17,104 nt of DNA. It comes from Actinomycetota bacterium. GTDB taxonomy: Bacteria > Actinomycetota > Acidimicrobiia > Acidimicrobiales > JACCXE01. The notes beneath the pieces were generated by a model. The model had not been told where the DNA came from. It ran no database searches and was given only the letters and a program-made list of their open reading frames with translations. Position numbers and translations under genes: made by a program. Below, in pieces: positions 7,112 through 13,922 of the stretch (position 1 is its first letter; every line of letters starts with the position of its first letter). The DNA lies in the NCBI GenBank assembly GCA_013697265.1, contig JACCXE010000112.1:1-17104 (forward strand), in the 5' to 3' direction.

Positions 7112-7948
7112 TCAATACCCGAGCCTGTCGAGCGAAGCGTCGCGTCGCTGCCAGTCCTTCTCGACCTTCACCACGAGGTCGAGGAACACGCCCTCGGGCA
7201 TCTGCTCGCGCACGGCAATGCCAACCTTCTTGAGCACTTCGCCTTTGTGGCCGATCACGATGCCCTTTTGCGATTCGCGCTCGACGAGGATCTCGACTTT
7301 GACCATCGGCCACTCCCAGTCGACCACGCGCGCCGCGACCGAGTGCGGAAGCTCCTCGCGCAGGATCGCCAGCAACTGCTCACGCACGAGCTCGGACACC
7401 CAGTGCTCGTCGGACGTGTCGCTGATCTGATCGGCTGGATACAGCATCGGCCCCTCGGGCAGGCGACTCGAAATCGCGTCGACGAACACGTCGACGCCTG
7501 CGCCGGTGCGGGCCGAGACCGGGAAGTACTCGGCCCGATCGAGTTTGGCCGCCGCGCCCAGCTGTGCGATCACCTGGTCCTTCGACGCCCGGTCGATCTT
7601 GTTCACGACGACAAGAGCGTCGGGCGGGCAAAGCGCAGCGACGAACTCGTCTCCGCGCCCCAACGGTTGGGTGGCGTCGATCAGCAGGCACACGACGTCG
7701 ACGCCGTCCAGCGCGTCTTCCGCCGTCGCGTTCAAACGCATGCCGAGCCGCGTGCGCGGCTTGTGAATCCCGGGCGTGTCCACGAACACGATCTGCGCGT
7801 CAGGACGGGTCAGCACGCCGCGCACCGCGTGACGTGTGGTCTGCACCTTGTTCGAAACGATCGACACCTTCTCACCCAGAATCTGGTTGAGCAGCGTGGA
7901 CTTGCCGACGTTGGGCCGGCCGAGCAGCGTGGCGAAGCCGGACTTCAT
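7112..7948 (-). CDS. era: GTPase Era
   Basis: Ribosome-associated GTPase that binds the 3' end of 16S rRNA and is needed for 30S subunit assembly. G1 is GRPNVGKST (10-18), the G2 threonine lies in QTTRH (36-40), G3 is DTPG (57-60), G4 is NKID (116-119) and G5 is SAR (145-147). The C-terminal KH domain shows ERESQKGIVIGHKGEVLKKVG (split: ERESQKG 224-230, then GHKG 233-236 as the RNA-binding loop). The 278-aa length is a little below the usual 300. The start ATG lies 9 nt after the corC stop. It is in the usual ybeY–corC–era order. Here panE and DUF2087 follow instead of recO. Confidence 0.96.
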   Translation of the reverse strand: MKSGFATLLGRPNVGKSTLLNQILGEKVSIVSNKVQTTRHAVRGVLTRPDAQIVFVDTPGIHKPRTRLGMRLNATAEDALDGVDVVCLLIDATQPLGRGDEFVAALCPPDALVVVNKIDRASKDQVIAQLGAAAKLDRAEYFPVSARTGAGVDVFVDAISSRLPEGPMLYPADQISDTSDEHWVSELVREQLLAILREELPHSVAARVVDWEWPMVKVEILVERESQKGIVIGHKGEVLKKVGIAVREQMPEGVFLDLVVKVEKDWQRRDASLDRLGY

Positions 7949-7957
7949 AGACGGCGG

Positions 7958-9241
7958 CTATTCAGCGGAGTCGGCTTTGTCATTCGGCATGGAGCCGACC
8001 TTGAGCCGCACTCGGCCGATGCGTCGCCCTTGCACCCGTTCGGCGGTCAGCGTGTGGGCGGCAACCATCACCTGTTCGCCGTCTACGGGCACGTGGCCGA
8101 GACGGTTGAAGAGCAGCCCGGCAATGGTGTCCCAGTCGTCGCCCTCAGGCAGCGCGATGCCGAGCAAGTCGTTCACTTCGTCGATCGGCATTTTCCCGTT
8201 CACGCGGACCTCGCCGTTCGGCAGCCGCTCGACCGGCGCCTCTTCGACGTCGTACTCGTCGTTGATCTCGCCGACGAGTTCCTCAATCAGGTCTTCAAGC
8301 GTGACGATTCCGGCCGTGTCACCGAACTCGTCGAGCACGAACGCAAGGTGCAACTTCTTGCGTTGCATTTCGCGCATCAGCTCGGCCACCGGCTTGCTCT
8401 CGGGTACAAATAGGCCTTCACGGGCCAGGTTGCGTACCGGCGTGTCGGCCTTGCCTTCGCGTTCGGCCCGCAACAGGTCCTTGGTGAATACGACTCCGAC
8501 GACGTTGTCGATGTTCTCGTCGTAAACCGGGATTCGGCTAAAGCCTGCCTTCATCGCGGTGTCGATGACGTCGGTGACCTTCTGGCTGCCCTCAACGGCG
8601 AGCATGTCGGGCCGGGGCACCATCACCTCGCGCGCCACGGTGTCGCCGAACTCGAACACCGAACGAATGAGCTGACGTTCCTCCTGCTCGATCACGTCGT
8701 CGTCAGCCGCCGCGTCGGTCATCGCGAGGAGTTCTTCTTCCGACACGTACGGGCCCTGCTTCAAGCCCTTGCCCGGCAGCAGCGCGTTGGAAACCCCGAT
8801 AAGGCCACGAGCCACCCATCGCAGCGGTGCGAAGTTGCCGATCATCACGACCGGACGCGCCACCAGGAGCGCGGCGCGTTCGCTGTTGAGCACCGCCCAC
8901 GTCTTGGGGGCGGCCTCGCCGACCACGAAAAGGAATCCGACTTCGAACACCACGCCCAGCAGAACGCCCCAAGTTCCGAAGGCTTGCTCGGCTACCAAAC
9001 CGACCAACGTCGCGACAGCCAGATGTGAGGCCAATACGACGAGCAACACAGGGTTGAGGTAATTCTCGGGGTGCTCGGTGATGCGAAGAAGCTCTTTGGC
9101 CCCCGTTTTGCCTTCGTCGGCGAGCACGGTGGCCTTGTGGCGGCTCATGCGCGTGATGCTGGTTTCGGCCATCGCGAGGAAGCTCGCGAAGAACACCAAC
9201 ACGATCGCGATCGCGAACATCAGGACGTCGGTGGAGCTCAT
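7958..9241 (-). CDS. Hemolysin-type / CorC family membrane protein (CNNM + CBS + CorC_HlyC)
   Basis: This 427-aa protein has three parts. A CNNM/DUF21 transmembrane domain occupies about 1-190, with hydrophobic stretches near 5-25, 63-84, 92-110 and 128-150 and the conserved AETSITR motif at 25-31. A cytoplasmic CBS pair follows (about 207-328, with REVMVPRPDM, FSRIPVYDE and DEFGDTAGIVTLEDLIEELVGEI). A C-terminal CorC_HlyC domain lies at about 338-415. The family includes Mg2+/Co2+ efflux-associated proteins; a true haemolysin role is unlikely. The start ATG overlaps the ybeY stop as ATGA, so translation is probably coupled. Position between ybeY and era is the standard bacterial arrangement. 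Confidence 0.92.
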   Translation of the reverse strand: MSSTDVLMFAIAIVLVFFASFLAMAETSITRMSRHKATVLADEGKTGAKELLRITEHPENYLNPVLLVVLASHLAVATLVGLVAEQAFGTWGVLLGVVFEVGFLFVVGEAAPKTWAVLNSERAALLVARPVVMIGNFAPLRWVARGLIGVSNALLPGKGLKQGPYVSEEELLAMTDAAADDDVIEQEERQLIRSVFEFGDTVAREVMVPRPDMLAVEGSQKVTDVIDTAMKAGFSRIPVYDENIDNVVGVVFTKDLLRAEREGKADTPVRNLAREGLFVPESKPVAELMREMQRKKLHLAFVLDEFGDTAGIVTLEDLIEELVGEINDEYDVEEAPVERLPNGEVRVNGKMPIDEVNDLLGIALPEGDDWDTIAGLLFNRLGHVPVDGEQVMVAAHTLTAERVQGRRIGRVRLKVGSMPNDKADSAE

Positions 9242-9738
9242 GACTTGAATTCCGCGAGCAACTGACGCTCCCGGGCCTCCATCTTCTCTGCGTCGGCATC
9301 TTCGATGTGGTCCATACCCAACAGGTGCAAGATTCCGTGCACGAGTAGCAGCGCCAGTTCATCTTCGTAGGTACCGGCGTGCTCAGGAGCGTTCTTGGCC
9401 GCGATCGCCGGACAGATCACGACGTCGCCCAACAGCATGGGCAGGTCTTGGGCCTCGAGTGGTTCGCGCCCGGGGGCGGGGCCTCCGGCATCGGGCCACC
9501 GGCCCGGCTCGTCGGGGTCTTCGTCGAGCGGGAACGCCAGCACGTCGGTAGGACCGGTCTTGCCGAGAAACCGTTCGTTGAGCCCGGCGATCGTGGCTTC
9601 GTCGACGAACAACACCGACAGTTCGGCGTCGCCCTTGAGCTTCTCGGCTTTCAACACGTTGCGGGCCAACACATCCCACCGCAGCGCATCAACGGGGTAA
9701 TCGCTCTGCTCGTCGGCAACAAACACTTCGACGGTCAC
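9238..9738 (-). CDS. ybeY: Endoribonuclease YbeY
   Basis: Zinc-dependent single-strand endoribonuclease needed for 16S rRNA 3'-end maturation and ribosome quality control. The metal motif HGILHLLGMDH (His134, His138, His144) is complete, and LNERFLGKTGPTDVLAFPLD (53-72) is the conserved upstream segment. At 166 aa it carries a Pro/Gly-rich insertion (about 73-98) between the two conserved blocks. The start is GTG at 9738, 2 nt after the phoH stop; the end overlaps the corC start by 4 nt. The phoH–ybeY–corC–era context agrees with a shared ribosome and RNA role. Confidence 0.95.
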   Translation of the reverse strand: MTVEVFVADEQSDYPVDALRWDVLARNVLKAEKLKGDAELSVLFVDEATIAGLNERFLGKTGPTDVLAFPLDEDPDEPGRWPDAGGPAPGREPLEAQDLPMLLGDVVICPAIAAKNAPEHAGTYEDELALLLVHGILHLLGMDHIEDADAEKMEARERQLLAEFKS

Positions 9739-9740
9739 GG

Positions 9741-10712
9741 CTACTTCTTTCGCCGCGAGGTCTTGGCGTTGGCGGCGTCGTGGCGTTCGTAGGCGGACAC
9801 GATGTCGGCCACGATGCGGTGACGCACGACGTCCCGATTTGTCAGATGGACGAACTCGATGTCGTCGACGCCGCCCAGAATCGGCTCGATACCGCCGAGG
9901 CCCGACTTCCCGCTGGCCAGGTCGACCTGGGTGACGTCGCCCGTGACGACGGCCTTGGACCCGAACCCGATGCGGGTGAGGAACATCTTCATCTGCTCGG
10001 CCGTGGTGTTCTGCGCCTCGTCGAGGATGATGAACGATCCGTTCAGTGTTCGGCCCCGCATGAAGGCCAGCGGCGCTACTTCGATCGTGTTGCGCTCGAG
10101 CAGCTTCATCGCACCCTCGGGCGTGAGCATGTCGTAGAGCGCGTCGTACAACGGCCGCAGATAGGGGTCGACCTTGGCCAGCATGTCGCCGGGCAGGAAT
10201 CCGAGCCGCTCGCCCGCTTCCACCGCAGGACGAGTGAGGATGATCCGCTCGACGGACTTGGCCTGTAAGGCCTGCACCGCCAGCGCGACCGCGAGATAGC
10301 TCTTGCCGGTGCCAGCCGGACCAATGCCGAACGTGATCGTGTTCGCCGCAATCGCGTCGCAGTATGTCTTCTGCCCCGCAGTTTTCGGGCGAACGCTGCG
10401 GCCCCGAGCCGACTTCAGCACTTCGGCGGTGAGAATCTCGCTCGGCACTTCGTTCGCCCGGATCATGCCGATCGTGCGCACGACGTTCACGGTGTCGAGC
10501 GCGGTGCCGCTTTGCAACAGCTTCACGAGTTCGCTGAACAGCTTCTCGACGTTCGCGGCGTCACCGCCGTCGATGATGACTTCGTTGCCCCGCACCACGA
10601 TCGTGGTGCCAGGGAACGCCGCTTCGATGGCGCGCAAGATCTCGTCGTGTTGACCGACAAGCGCGGCCATGAGGTCGTTGGCGGGGACGAGGTAGGTGGC
10701 GGTGGGTGACAC
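9741..10712 (-). CDS. phoH: PhoH-like ATPase
   Basis: The 323-aa PhoH family protein has an N-terminal KH-like region (about 1-95) and a P-loop ATPase domain. Walker A is GPAGTGKS (131-138), followed by ILTRPAVEAGERLGFLPGD (158-176). Walker B is IILDEAQN (228-235), and VTGDVTQVDL (256-265) matches the sensor region. PhoH proteins are ATPases linked to RNA metabolism; the exact activity is not settled. The GTG at 10712 was chosen because the family N-terminus begins near it. The C-terminus is basic (TSRRKK). It is followed by ybeY after 2 nt and preceded by hinT after 53 nt. The gap holds a small TACGC/GCGTA hairpin around 10717-10729. Confidence 0.93.
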   Translation of the reverse strand: MSPTATYLVPANDLMAALVGQHDEILRAIEAAFPGTTIVVRGNEVIIDGGDAANVEKLFSELVKLLQSGTALDTVNVVRTIGMIRANEVPSEILTAEVLKSARGRSVRPKTAGQKTYCDAIAANTITFGIGPAGTGKSYLAVALAVQALQAKSVERIILTRPAVEAGERLGFLPGDMLAKVDPYLRPLYDALYDMLTPEGAMKLLERNTIEVAPLAFMRGRTLNGSFIILDEAQNTTAEQMKMFLTRIGFGSKAVVTGDVTQVDLASGKSGLGGIEPILGGVDDIEFVHLTNRDVVRHRIVADIVSAYERHDAANAKTSRRKK

Positions 10713-10765
10713 TGGCTACGCGAAGCGTACGTGGTGCATCGAGGCAGTCAGGCGAATACGGCCGA

Positions 10766-11110
10766 TCACCCCGGCGGCCAGGACATGCCGCGGCCGCCGA
10801 CCACGTGCAGGTGCAGGTGCGGCACGGTCTGCCCGGCGTTCGGGCCGACGTTGAACACGGTGCGGTAACCCGACTCGGCTATGCCCTCGGCCTCGGCGAC
10901 AGCCTTGGCCGCGACGTACATCGCGGCGAGCACGTCGCCGTCAGAAGCGCTGATCTGGTCCGCTCCGACAATGTGTCGTTTCGGGATAACCAGCACGTGC
11001 GTGGGGGCCACCGGGTTCAGGTCACGGAACACCAGCACGTCGTCGTTGTCGTGCACGATCGTCGCCGGAATGTCGCCGGCCACGATCTTGCAAAACAGGC
11101 AGTTAACCAA
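10766..11110 (-). CDS. hinT: HIT family nucleotide hydrolase (HinT)
   Basis: The 114-aa histidine-triad protein has VPHLHLHV with His98, His100 and His102; the middle His of the Hint triad attacks the phosphoramidate or nucleotidyl bond of AMP-lysine and related adducts. CLFC (4-7) and His46 fit the zinc-type HIT proteins. Other family marks are GDIPATIVHDND and HVLVIPKRH. The start is a rare TTG at 11110; no ATG or GTG lies before the conserved CLFCKIVAG, and the start overlaps the preceding HTH gene by 8 nt. It is a housekeeping gene often placed near phoH in actinobacteria. Confidence 0.92.
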   Translation of the reverse strand: MVNCLFCKIVAGDIPATIVHDNDDVLVFRDLNPVAPTHVLVIPKRHIVGADQISASDGDVLAAMYVAAKAVAEAEGIAESGYRTVFNVGPNAGQTVPHLHLHVVGGRGMSWPPG

Positions 11111-11342
11111 CGTCGGCCCCGTCGGGCGAACCGGTGTCGGGATAGAGGTGGGCCAACGACCCCGGCGCGATCCGCACGCTCGCGATGAACTCGAGCAGGT
11201 CGCCTTCCTGCACGCGTATCACCCGACCCATTTGATACGCAGCCAGCTGGCCTTCATCGATGAATCGGTACAACGTGCGCACGGTGACGCCGAGGCGCTC
11301 ACAGCACTCTTTGGTGCTCAACCAGACGATCGAGTCACTCAC
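11103..11342 (-). CDS. Excisionase-type helix-turn-helix DNA-binding protein
   Basis: This 79-aa protein has a MerR/excisionase-like HTH: LSTKECCERLGVTVRTLYRF (8-27) followed by IDEGQLAAYQMGRVIRVQEG (28-47) and DLLEFI. Such small proteins bind DNA; despite the family name, no integrase, attachment site or phage gene is nearby, so a mobile element role is not supported. The start is GTG at 11342, overlapping the stop of the upstream Thr-rich protein gene as GTGA; the end overlaps hinT by 8 nt. Translational coupling with both neighbours is likely. A BldC-like transcription factor role is conceivable but unproven. Confidence 0.82.
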   Translation of the reverse strand: MSDSIVWLSTKECCERLGVTVRTLYRFIDEGQLAAYQMGRVIRVQEGDLLEFIASVRIAPGSLAHLYPDTGSPDGADVG

Positions 11343-12082
11343 GAGCCGTAGTCGACCTCGACCGTTGCAGAGGCCTGGAACGACCCGGAGCCGAGCACGG
11401 TTGCGTCAGACGTGATGCTGTCGGATTCGCACGACGCCATCGACGTAAAGGTGCTCGAGGTCAAGGCATAGGTCTGGTTCGGCGAACCGGACTGCGACAC
11501 GGTCACGATGATTCGCAGGCCGTTCGGGAACGTCAGGGTTCGGGCGGTCTGGTTCTTGAGCAGGATCGCGAAGTGCACGCTGTTCCCCGAACCGGTCGCC
11601 TTGATCGTGAACGAGAACGGATCTGAACGTGAGGGAATCGGATCCGGGCTTGTGGCGCCGCTCGGGAGCGTGAACGAATATTGATTGTCCGACGGCTCGT
11701 CGCTCCGGAAACCGTTTTGCGGCGGCGGGTTCGTGGTGCACCTTCCCGTAGGCGCCGCGGTCGTGGCCGGCCGGCGTGTGGTCGTCGCTGTCGGCCTCCT
11801 TGTGGTGGCCGTAGTGGGCCTCTTGGTGGTCCCCGTCGTGGCGGGCACGCCCGTAGTGACGGTGACGGCGGGCGCTGAGGTGGTGGTTTCCTCGGCGAAG
11901 AAGGTTGTCGACGTCGTGGGTTCTACGAACGCCGTGGTGGTGGTCGCGGCCTGAAGCGCGTCGAGGCGCTTCTGCGCATCGCTTTTCCCACCGATGCCTT
12001 CGGCGAGAACCAGGAACGCGCCCAAGCCGAGTACCGCCACGAGAACGGTTAAGATGTTCTTACTAACGGTGTTCATACGCAT
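11339..12082 (-). CDS. Membrane-anchored Thr-rich extracytoplasmic protein, function unknown
   Basis: This 247-aa protein has one N-terminal transmembrane segment or uncleaved signal (about 9-28) and a short coil. A low-complexity linker rich in Thr, Pro and Arg follows (about 46-112, TTTTA..TTTRRPATT), and then a C-terminal beta-rich domain (about 113-247). The C-terminal part (FSFTIKATGSGNSVHFAI, then NQTARTLTFPNGLRIIVTV) resembles BsuPI-like beta domains, which I infer from pattern only. Cys115 and Cys218 could form a disulphide. There is no lipobox. The linker style is common in actinobacterial envelope proteins. The start ATG at 12082 lies 14 nt after the hemW stop, with a second ATG two codons on. 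Its co-location with hemW and hinT is not explained by a known pathway. Confidence 0.8.
   Translation of the reverse strand: MRMNTVSKNILTVLVAVLGLGAFLVLAEGIGGKSDAQKRLDALQAATTTTAFVEPTTSTTFFAEETTTSAPAVTVTTGVPATTGTTKRPTTATTRRPTATTTRRPATTAAPTGRCTTNPPPQNGFRSDEPSDNQYSFTLPSGATSPDPIPSRSDPFSFTIKATGSGNSVHFAILLKNQTARTLTFPNGLRIIVTVSQSGSPNQTYALTSSTFTSMASCESDSITSDATVLGSGSFQASATVEVDYGS
11747..11947 (-). repeat. Low-complexity Thr/Pro/Arg-coding tract
   Basis: This stretch is built of repeated ACC/ACG/ACT threonine codons with CGxCC (Arg-Pro) spacers, giving 'TTxRRPTTT'-type peptides in the linker of the Thr-rich protein. It is in frame and imperfect, which suggests slippage or recombination during growth, as commonly seen in such linkers. 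Confidence 0.6.
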
Positions 12083-12096
12083 GTTGGGGCCTAAGG

Positions 12097-13272
12097 CTAG
12101 GTGGTCGGCGCGCTGGTACGAAGCCGTAGCGCTACTTCGTTAGCCAAAAGTTTGCCTGCAACGGTGAGCACGAGCCGTTCACCCTGACGCTCGACGAGTC
12201 CGGCGAGATCAGGATCGCTCTCGTCCAGTGCCCCGGCGGGCACGCCGTGGCGCGTGCGTAAGCAGAGTTGCAGCGCTTCGACCTCGCGCGTTTCAGCGTC
12301 GAGGCACTCGTTGCCGCTCTCGGTGGTGGCACCCGAGCCGACCGCGTCGACGTAGCGATTGGGCGTGTGGTGGTTCCACCACCGACGCCCGTCGGCGTGG
12401 GAGTGCGCGGCGCAACCGATTCCGCGATAGTTGCCCTGGTCCCAATACAGCGCGTTATGGCGACACTCATGGCCGGGGCGGGCCCAGTTCGAGATCTCGT
12501 AGTTAGCCAAACCCGCGTCGGTGAGCATCTGGTGGGCCAGCAGGTACTTCGAGGCCTGGTCGTCGTCGTCGGGATGGCGCGCGGGCTGAGCGGCCAGCGG
12601 CGTGCCCGCTTCCACGGTGAGGCCGTAGGCGCTGATGTGCGGGGGCGACGGGGCGAGCGCGAGCACGTCTCGCAGCGTGGTCTCCCAGTCCGCGAGCGAT
12701 TCGCCCGCAGCGCCGTAGATGACATCGGCGTTGAACGAGGCGAAGCCCGCAGCCTCGATCGCCTCGGCGGCACTGGCGACCGCGGCACGGTCGTGTTCGC
12801 GGCCGAGCGACTCGAGCACGTGGGGCACCGTTGATTGCACACCGAGCGAAATTCGGTTCACCCCGGCGTCGCGGTAGGTGCGCATCAACGCGAGCGAGAC
12901 ATTGTCGGGGTTGCACTCGACTGTCACCTCGGCCCCAGGAGCGCGGCGAACGTCGGCCAGCAGGCCGGTGAGAAGGAGCGGCTCGATGAGCGATGGGGTT
13001 CCTCCGCCGACGAACACTGACGTTGCCGGCACCAGGTCAGCCGCTGTTAGCTCGGCCCGGCAGGCGGCGATGTACTCGGCGTGCAGGTGGTGACGATCAG
13101 TCCACGTGGCGAACGCGCAGTAGTCACACCGCTTCGAGCAAAACGGTATGTGGACATAGACGCCGAATCTCTCCCCGGGCGGGCGCCCCGCAGGCCCTCG
13201 TTCGGCCTTATGAAACGCCTCCTCCGCAACGTGGGGCCCCTCGCTTCGCTCGCCCCACGGCGGCCGTGTCAT
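12097..13272 (-). CDS. hemW: Radical SAM haem chaperone HemW
   Basis: The 391-aa radical SAM protein has the [4Fe-4S] motif CSKRCDYC (Cys45, Cys49, Cys52) after VYVHIPF and the SAM-binding VGGGTPS (88-94). HNALYW (272-277) matches the HNxxYW haem motif, and NYRGIGCAAHS follows it. It resembles HemN, but HemN carries a fourth cysteine in CxxxCxxCxC; here the residue is Phe (CAF), as in HemW, a haem-transfer protein rather than a coproporphyrinogen oxidase. The N-terminal 35 residues (reading GERSEGPHVAEEAFHKAE) are not conserved in the family. The DNA coding them is rich in short palindromes. No other start codon exists between the ATG at 13272 and the conserved core. Confidence 0.9.
   Translation of the reverse strand: MTRPPWGERSEGPHVAEEAFHKAERGPAGRPPGERFGVYVHIPFCSKRCDYCAFATWTDRHHLHAEYIAACRAELTAADLVPATSVFVGGGTPSLIEPLLLTGLLADVRRAPGAEVTVECNPDNVSLALMRTYRDAGVNRISLGVQSTVPHVLESLGREHDRAAVASAAEAIEAAGFASFNADVIYGAAGESLADWETTLRDVLALAPSPPHISAYGLTVEAGTPLAAQPARHPDDDDQASKYLLAHQMLTDAGLANYEISNWARPGHECRHNALYWDQGNYRGIGCAAHSHADGRRWWNHHTPNRYVDAVGSGATTESGNECLDAETREVEALQLCLRTRHGVPAGALDESDPDLAGLVERQGERLVLTVAGKLLANEVALRLRTSAPTT
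13230..13259. repeat. Inverted repeat inside the hemW N-terminal extension
   Basis: The arms CGTGGGGC (13230-13237) and GCCCCACG (13252-13259) are exact complements; the loop contains GCGAAGCGAG-type sequence. It is inside the unconserved N-terminal part of hemW. Such GCGAGCGAAGCG-like palindromes are common in high-GC genomes and may be a repetitive element or an RNA hairpin near the translation start. Confidence 0.5.
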
Positions 13273-13291
13273 TTAGGCGGCTGTGTCATTT
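13258..13291 (-). repeat. 17-bp imperfect tandem duplication around the hemW start codon
   Basis: On the minus strand, AAATGACACAGCCGCCT (13291-13275) is followed directly by AAATGACACGGCCGCCG (13274-13258), 15 of 17 bases identical. Each copy contains an ATG. The first opens a 6-codon reading frame that ends with a TGA overlapping the second ATG (ATGA); the second ATG is the hemW start. This gives a duplicated start region just after the stop of the bldD-like gene. Confidence 0.7.
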
Positions 13292-13292
13292 A

Positions 13293-13838
13293 TTAGGCGC
13301 GGACGGAGACGCCGAGTTGGTCGAGGCGGCGGCGCATGATCGCCGGGGTTGTTTCGAACAGGAAGGCGAGCGCCCGCAGGTCGTCGCGTCGGATCGCGAG
13401 GCGACGCGACGTGAAGTCCTGTCGCTTTACCTGGATCATGCCGACGTAACGCCCGATCAGCTCACGTTCTTCGGCCGGCAACCGCTCGAGGCCGTTCAGA
13501 TCGATGACGACCGGCGGGCCCTCTTCGCCGGCCACGGGCCAACTCGGCGGGGCACCCGCGGCGCCTTCGCGCAGGTCGAGGCTGTGGGCTGCGTCCTCAC
13601 GACCGGGCAGGAGTTGGTCGACCGAAACCTCGTAGAGCGCGGCGAGCCGCTGCAACCGCAGCACTGAGATGGCCCGCTCGCCCCGCTCGTAGGCGCCGAG
13701 CACCGACGCCCGGAACTCGCCCTCTGAGCGAGCCTCGACGGCGTGCAGTGACAGGTTCTTCAGTTTGCGAATGCTGCGAAGGCGCGCACCCACACGGATG
13801 CTGTAGCTCGCATCGCCGTCTTCGCGGTCATGTGGCAC
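13293..13838 (-). CDS. BldD-like transcriptional regulator with c-di-GMP-binding motif
   Basis: The 181-aa protein aligns by eye with Streptomyces BldD. The N-terminal XRE-type HTH (about 12-78) has VGARLRSIRKLKNLSLHAVE, then VLGAYERGERAISVLRLQRL and VSVDQLLPG. The C-terminal domain (about 108-178) has PVVIDLNGLERLPAEE, IGRYVGMIQVKRQDF and IRRDDLRALAFLF. In BldD the motif RGD-X8-RQDD binds a c-di-GMP tetramer that drives dimerisation on DNA. Here it reads RQD (139-141), eight residues, RRDD (150-153), keeping the contact residues Arg, Asp, Arg and Asp in register. The middle linker (about 80-107) is longer than in BldD. The GTG at 13838 has an upstream GGGAAGGG at about 8 nt. A palindrome lies in the gap before it. 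Confidence 0.86.
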   Translation of the reverse strand: MPHDREDGDASYSIRVGARLRSIRKLKNLSLHAVEARSEGEFRASVLGAYERGERAISVLRLQRLAALYEVSVDQLLPGREDAAHSLDLREGAAGAPPSWPVAGEEGPPVVIDLNGLERLPAEERELIGRYVGMIQVKRQDFTSRRLAIRRDDLRALAFLFETTPAIMRRRLDQLGVSVRA

Positions 13839-13880
13839 AGAAACGCCCTTCCCTGTCTTGACCCGTTCCCCGAGGGCCAG

Positions 13881-13899
13881 TGACCACTCTACGTGGTCA
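13881..13899. promoter_or_regulatory. Palindrome upstream of the bldD-like gene (possible operator)
   Basis: TGACCAC (13881-13887) and GTGGTCA (13893-13899) are exact complements with a 5-nt spacer, located 43 nt before the GTG start. It could be an operator, perhaps for autoregulation, since Streptomyces BldD represses its own gene. The half-site spacing does not fit the published BldD box, which is shorter. It could also be a weak hairpin after rsmE. Confidence 0.45.
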
Positions 13900-13922
13900 A
13901 ATTGCGAACTGGGCGAAGCGGA

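Noticed and set aside
7055..8413. 452-codon plus-strand open frame across era and corC
   Set aside because: Spans two well supported minus-strand genes, His/Arg/Val-rich composition, no domain; a shadow.
10717..10729. TACGC-GAA-GCGTA mini-hairpin before phoH
   Set aside because: Only 5-bp arms, a common motif type in high-GC DNA, with no T tract; too weak to call a terminator or operator.
11103..11342. Excisionase-like HTH as a sign of a mobile element
   Set aside because: No integrase, transposase, direct repeats of an attachment site or phage genes nearby; it is tightly embedded in a housekeeping gene series.
11747..11947. Possible CRISPR-like or regular tandem array
   Set aside because: The repetition is irregular and in frame, coding a Thr/Arg/Pro linker; no equal-length repeats with unique spacers.
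12097..13272. HemN (oxygen-independent coproporphyrinogen III oxidase)
   Set aside because: The fourth cysteine of the HemN motif is replaced by Phe and the HNxxYW haem motif of HemW is present.
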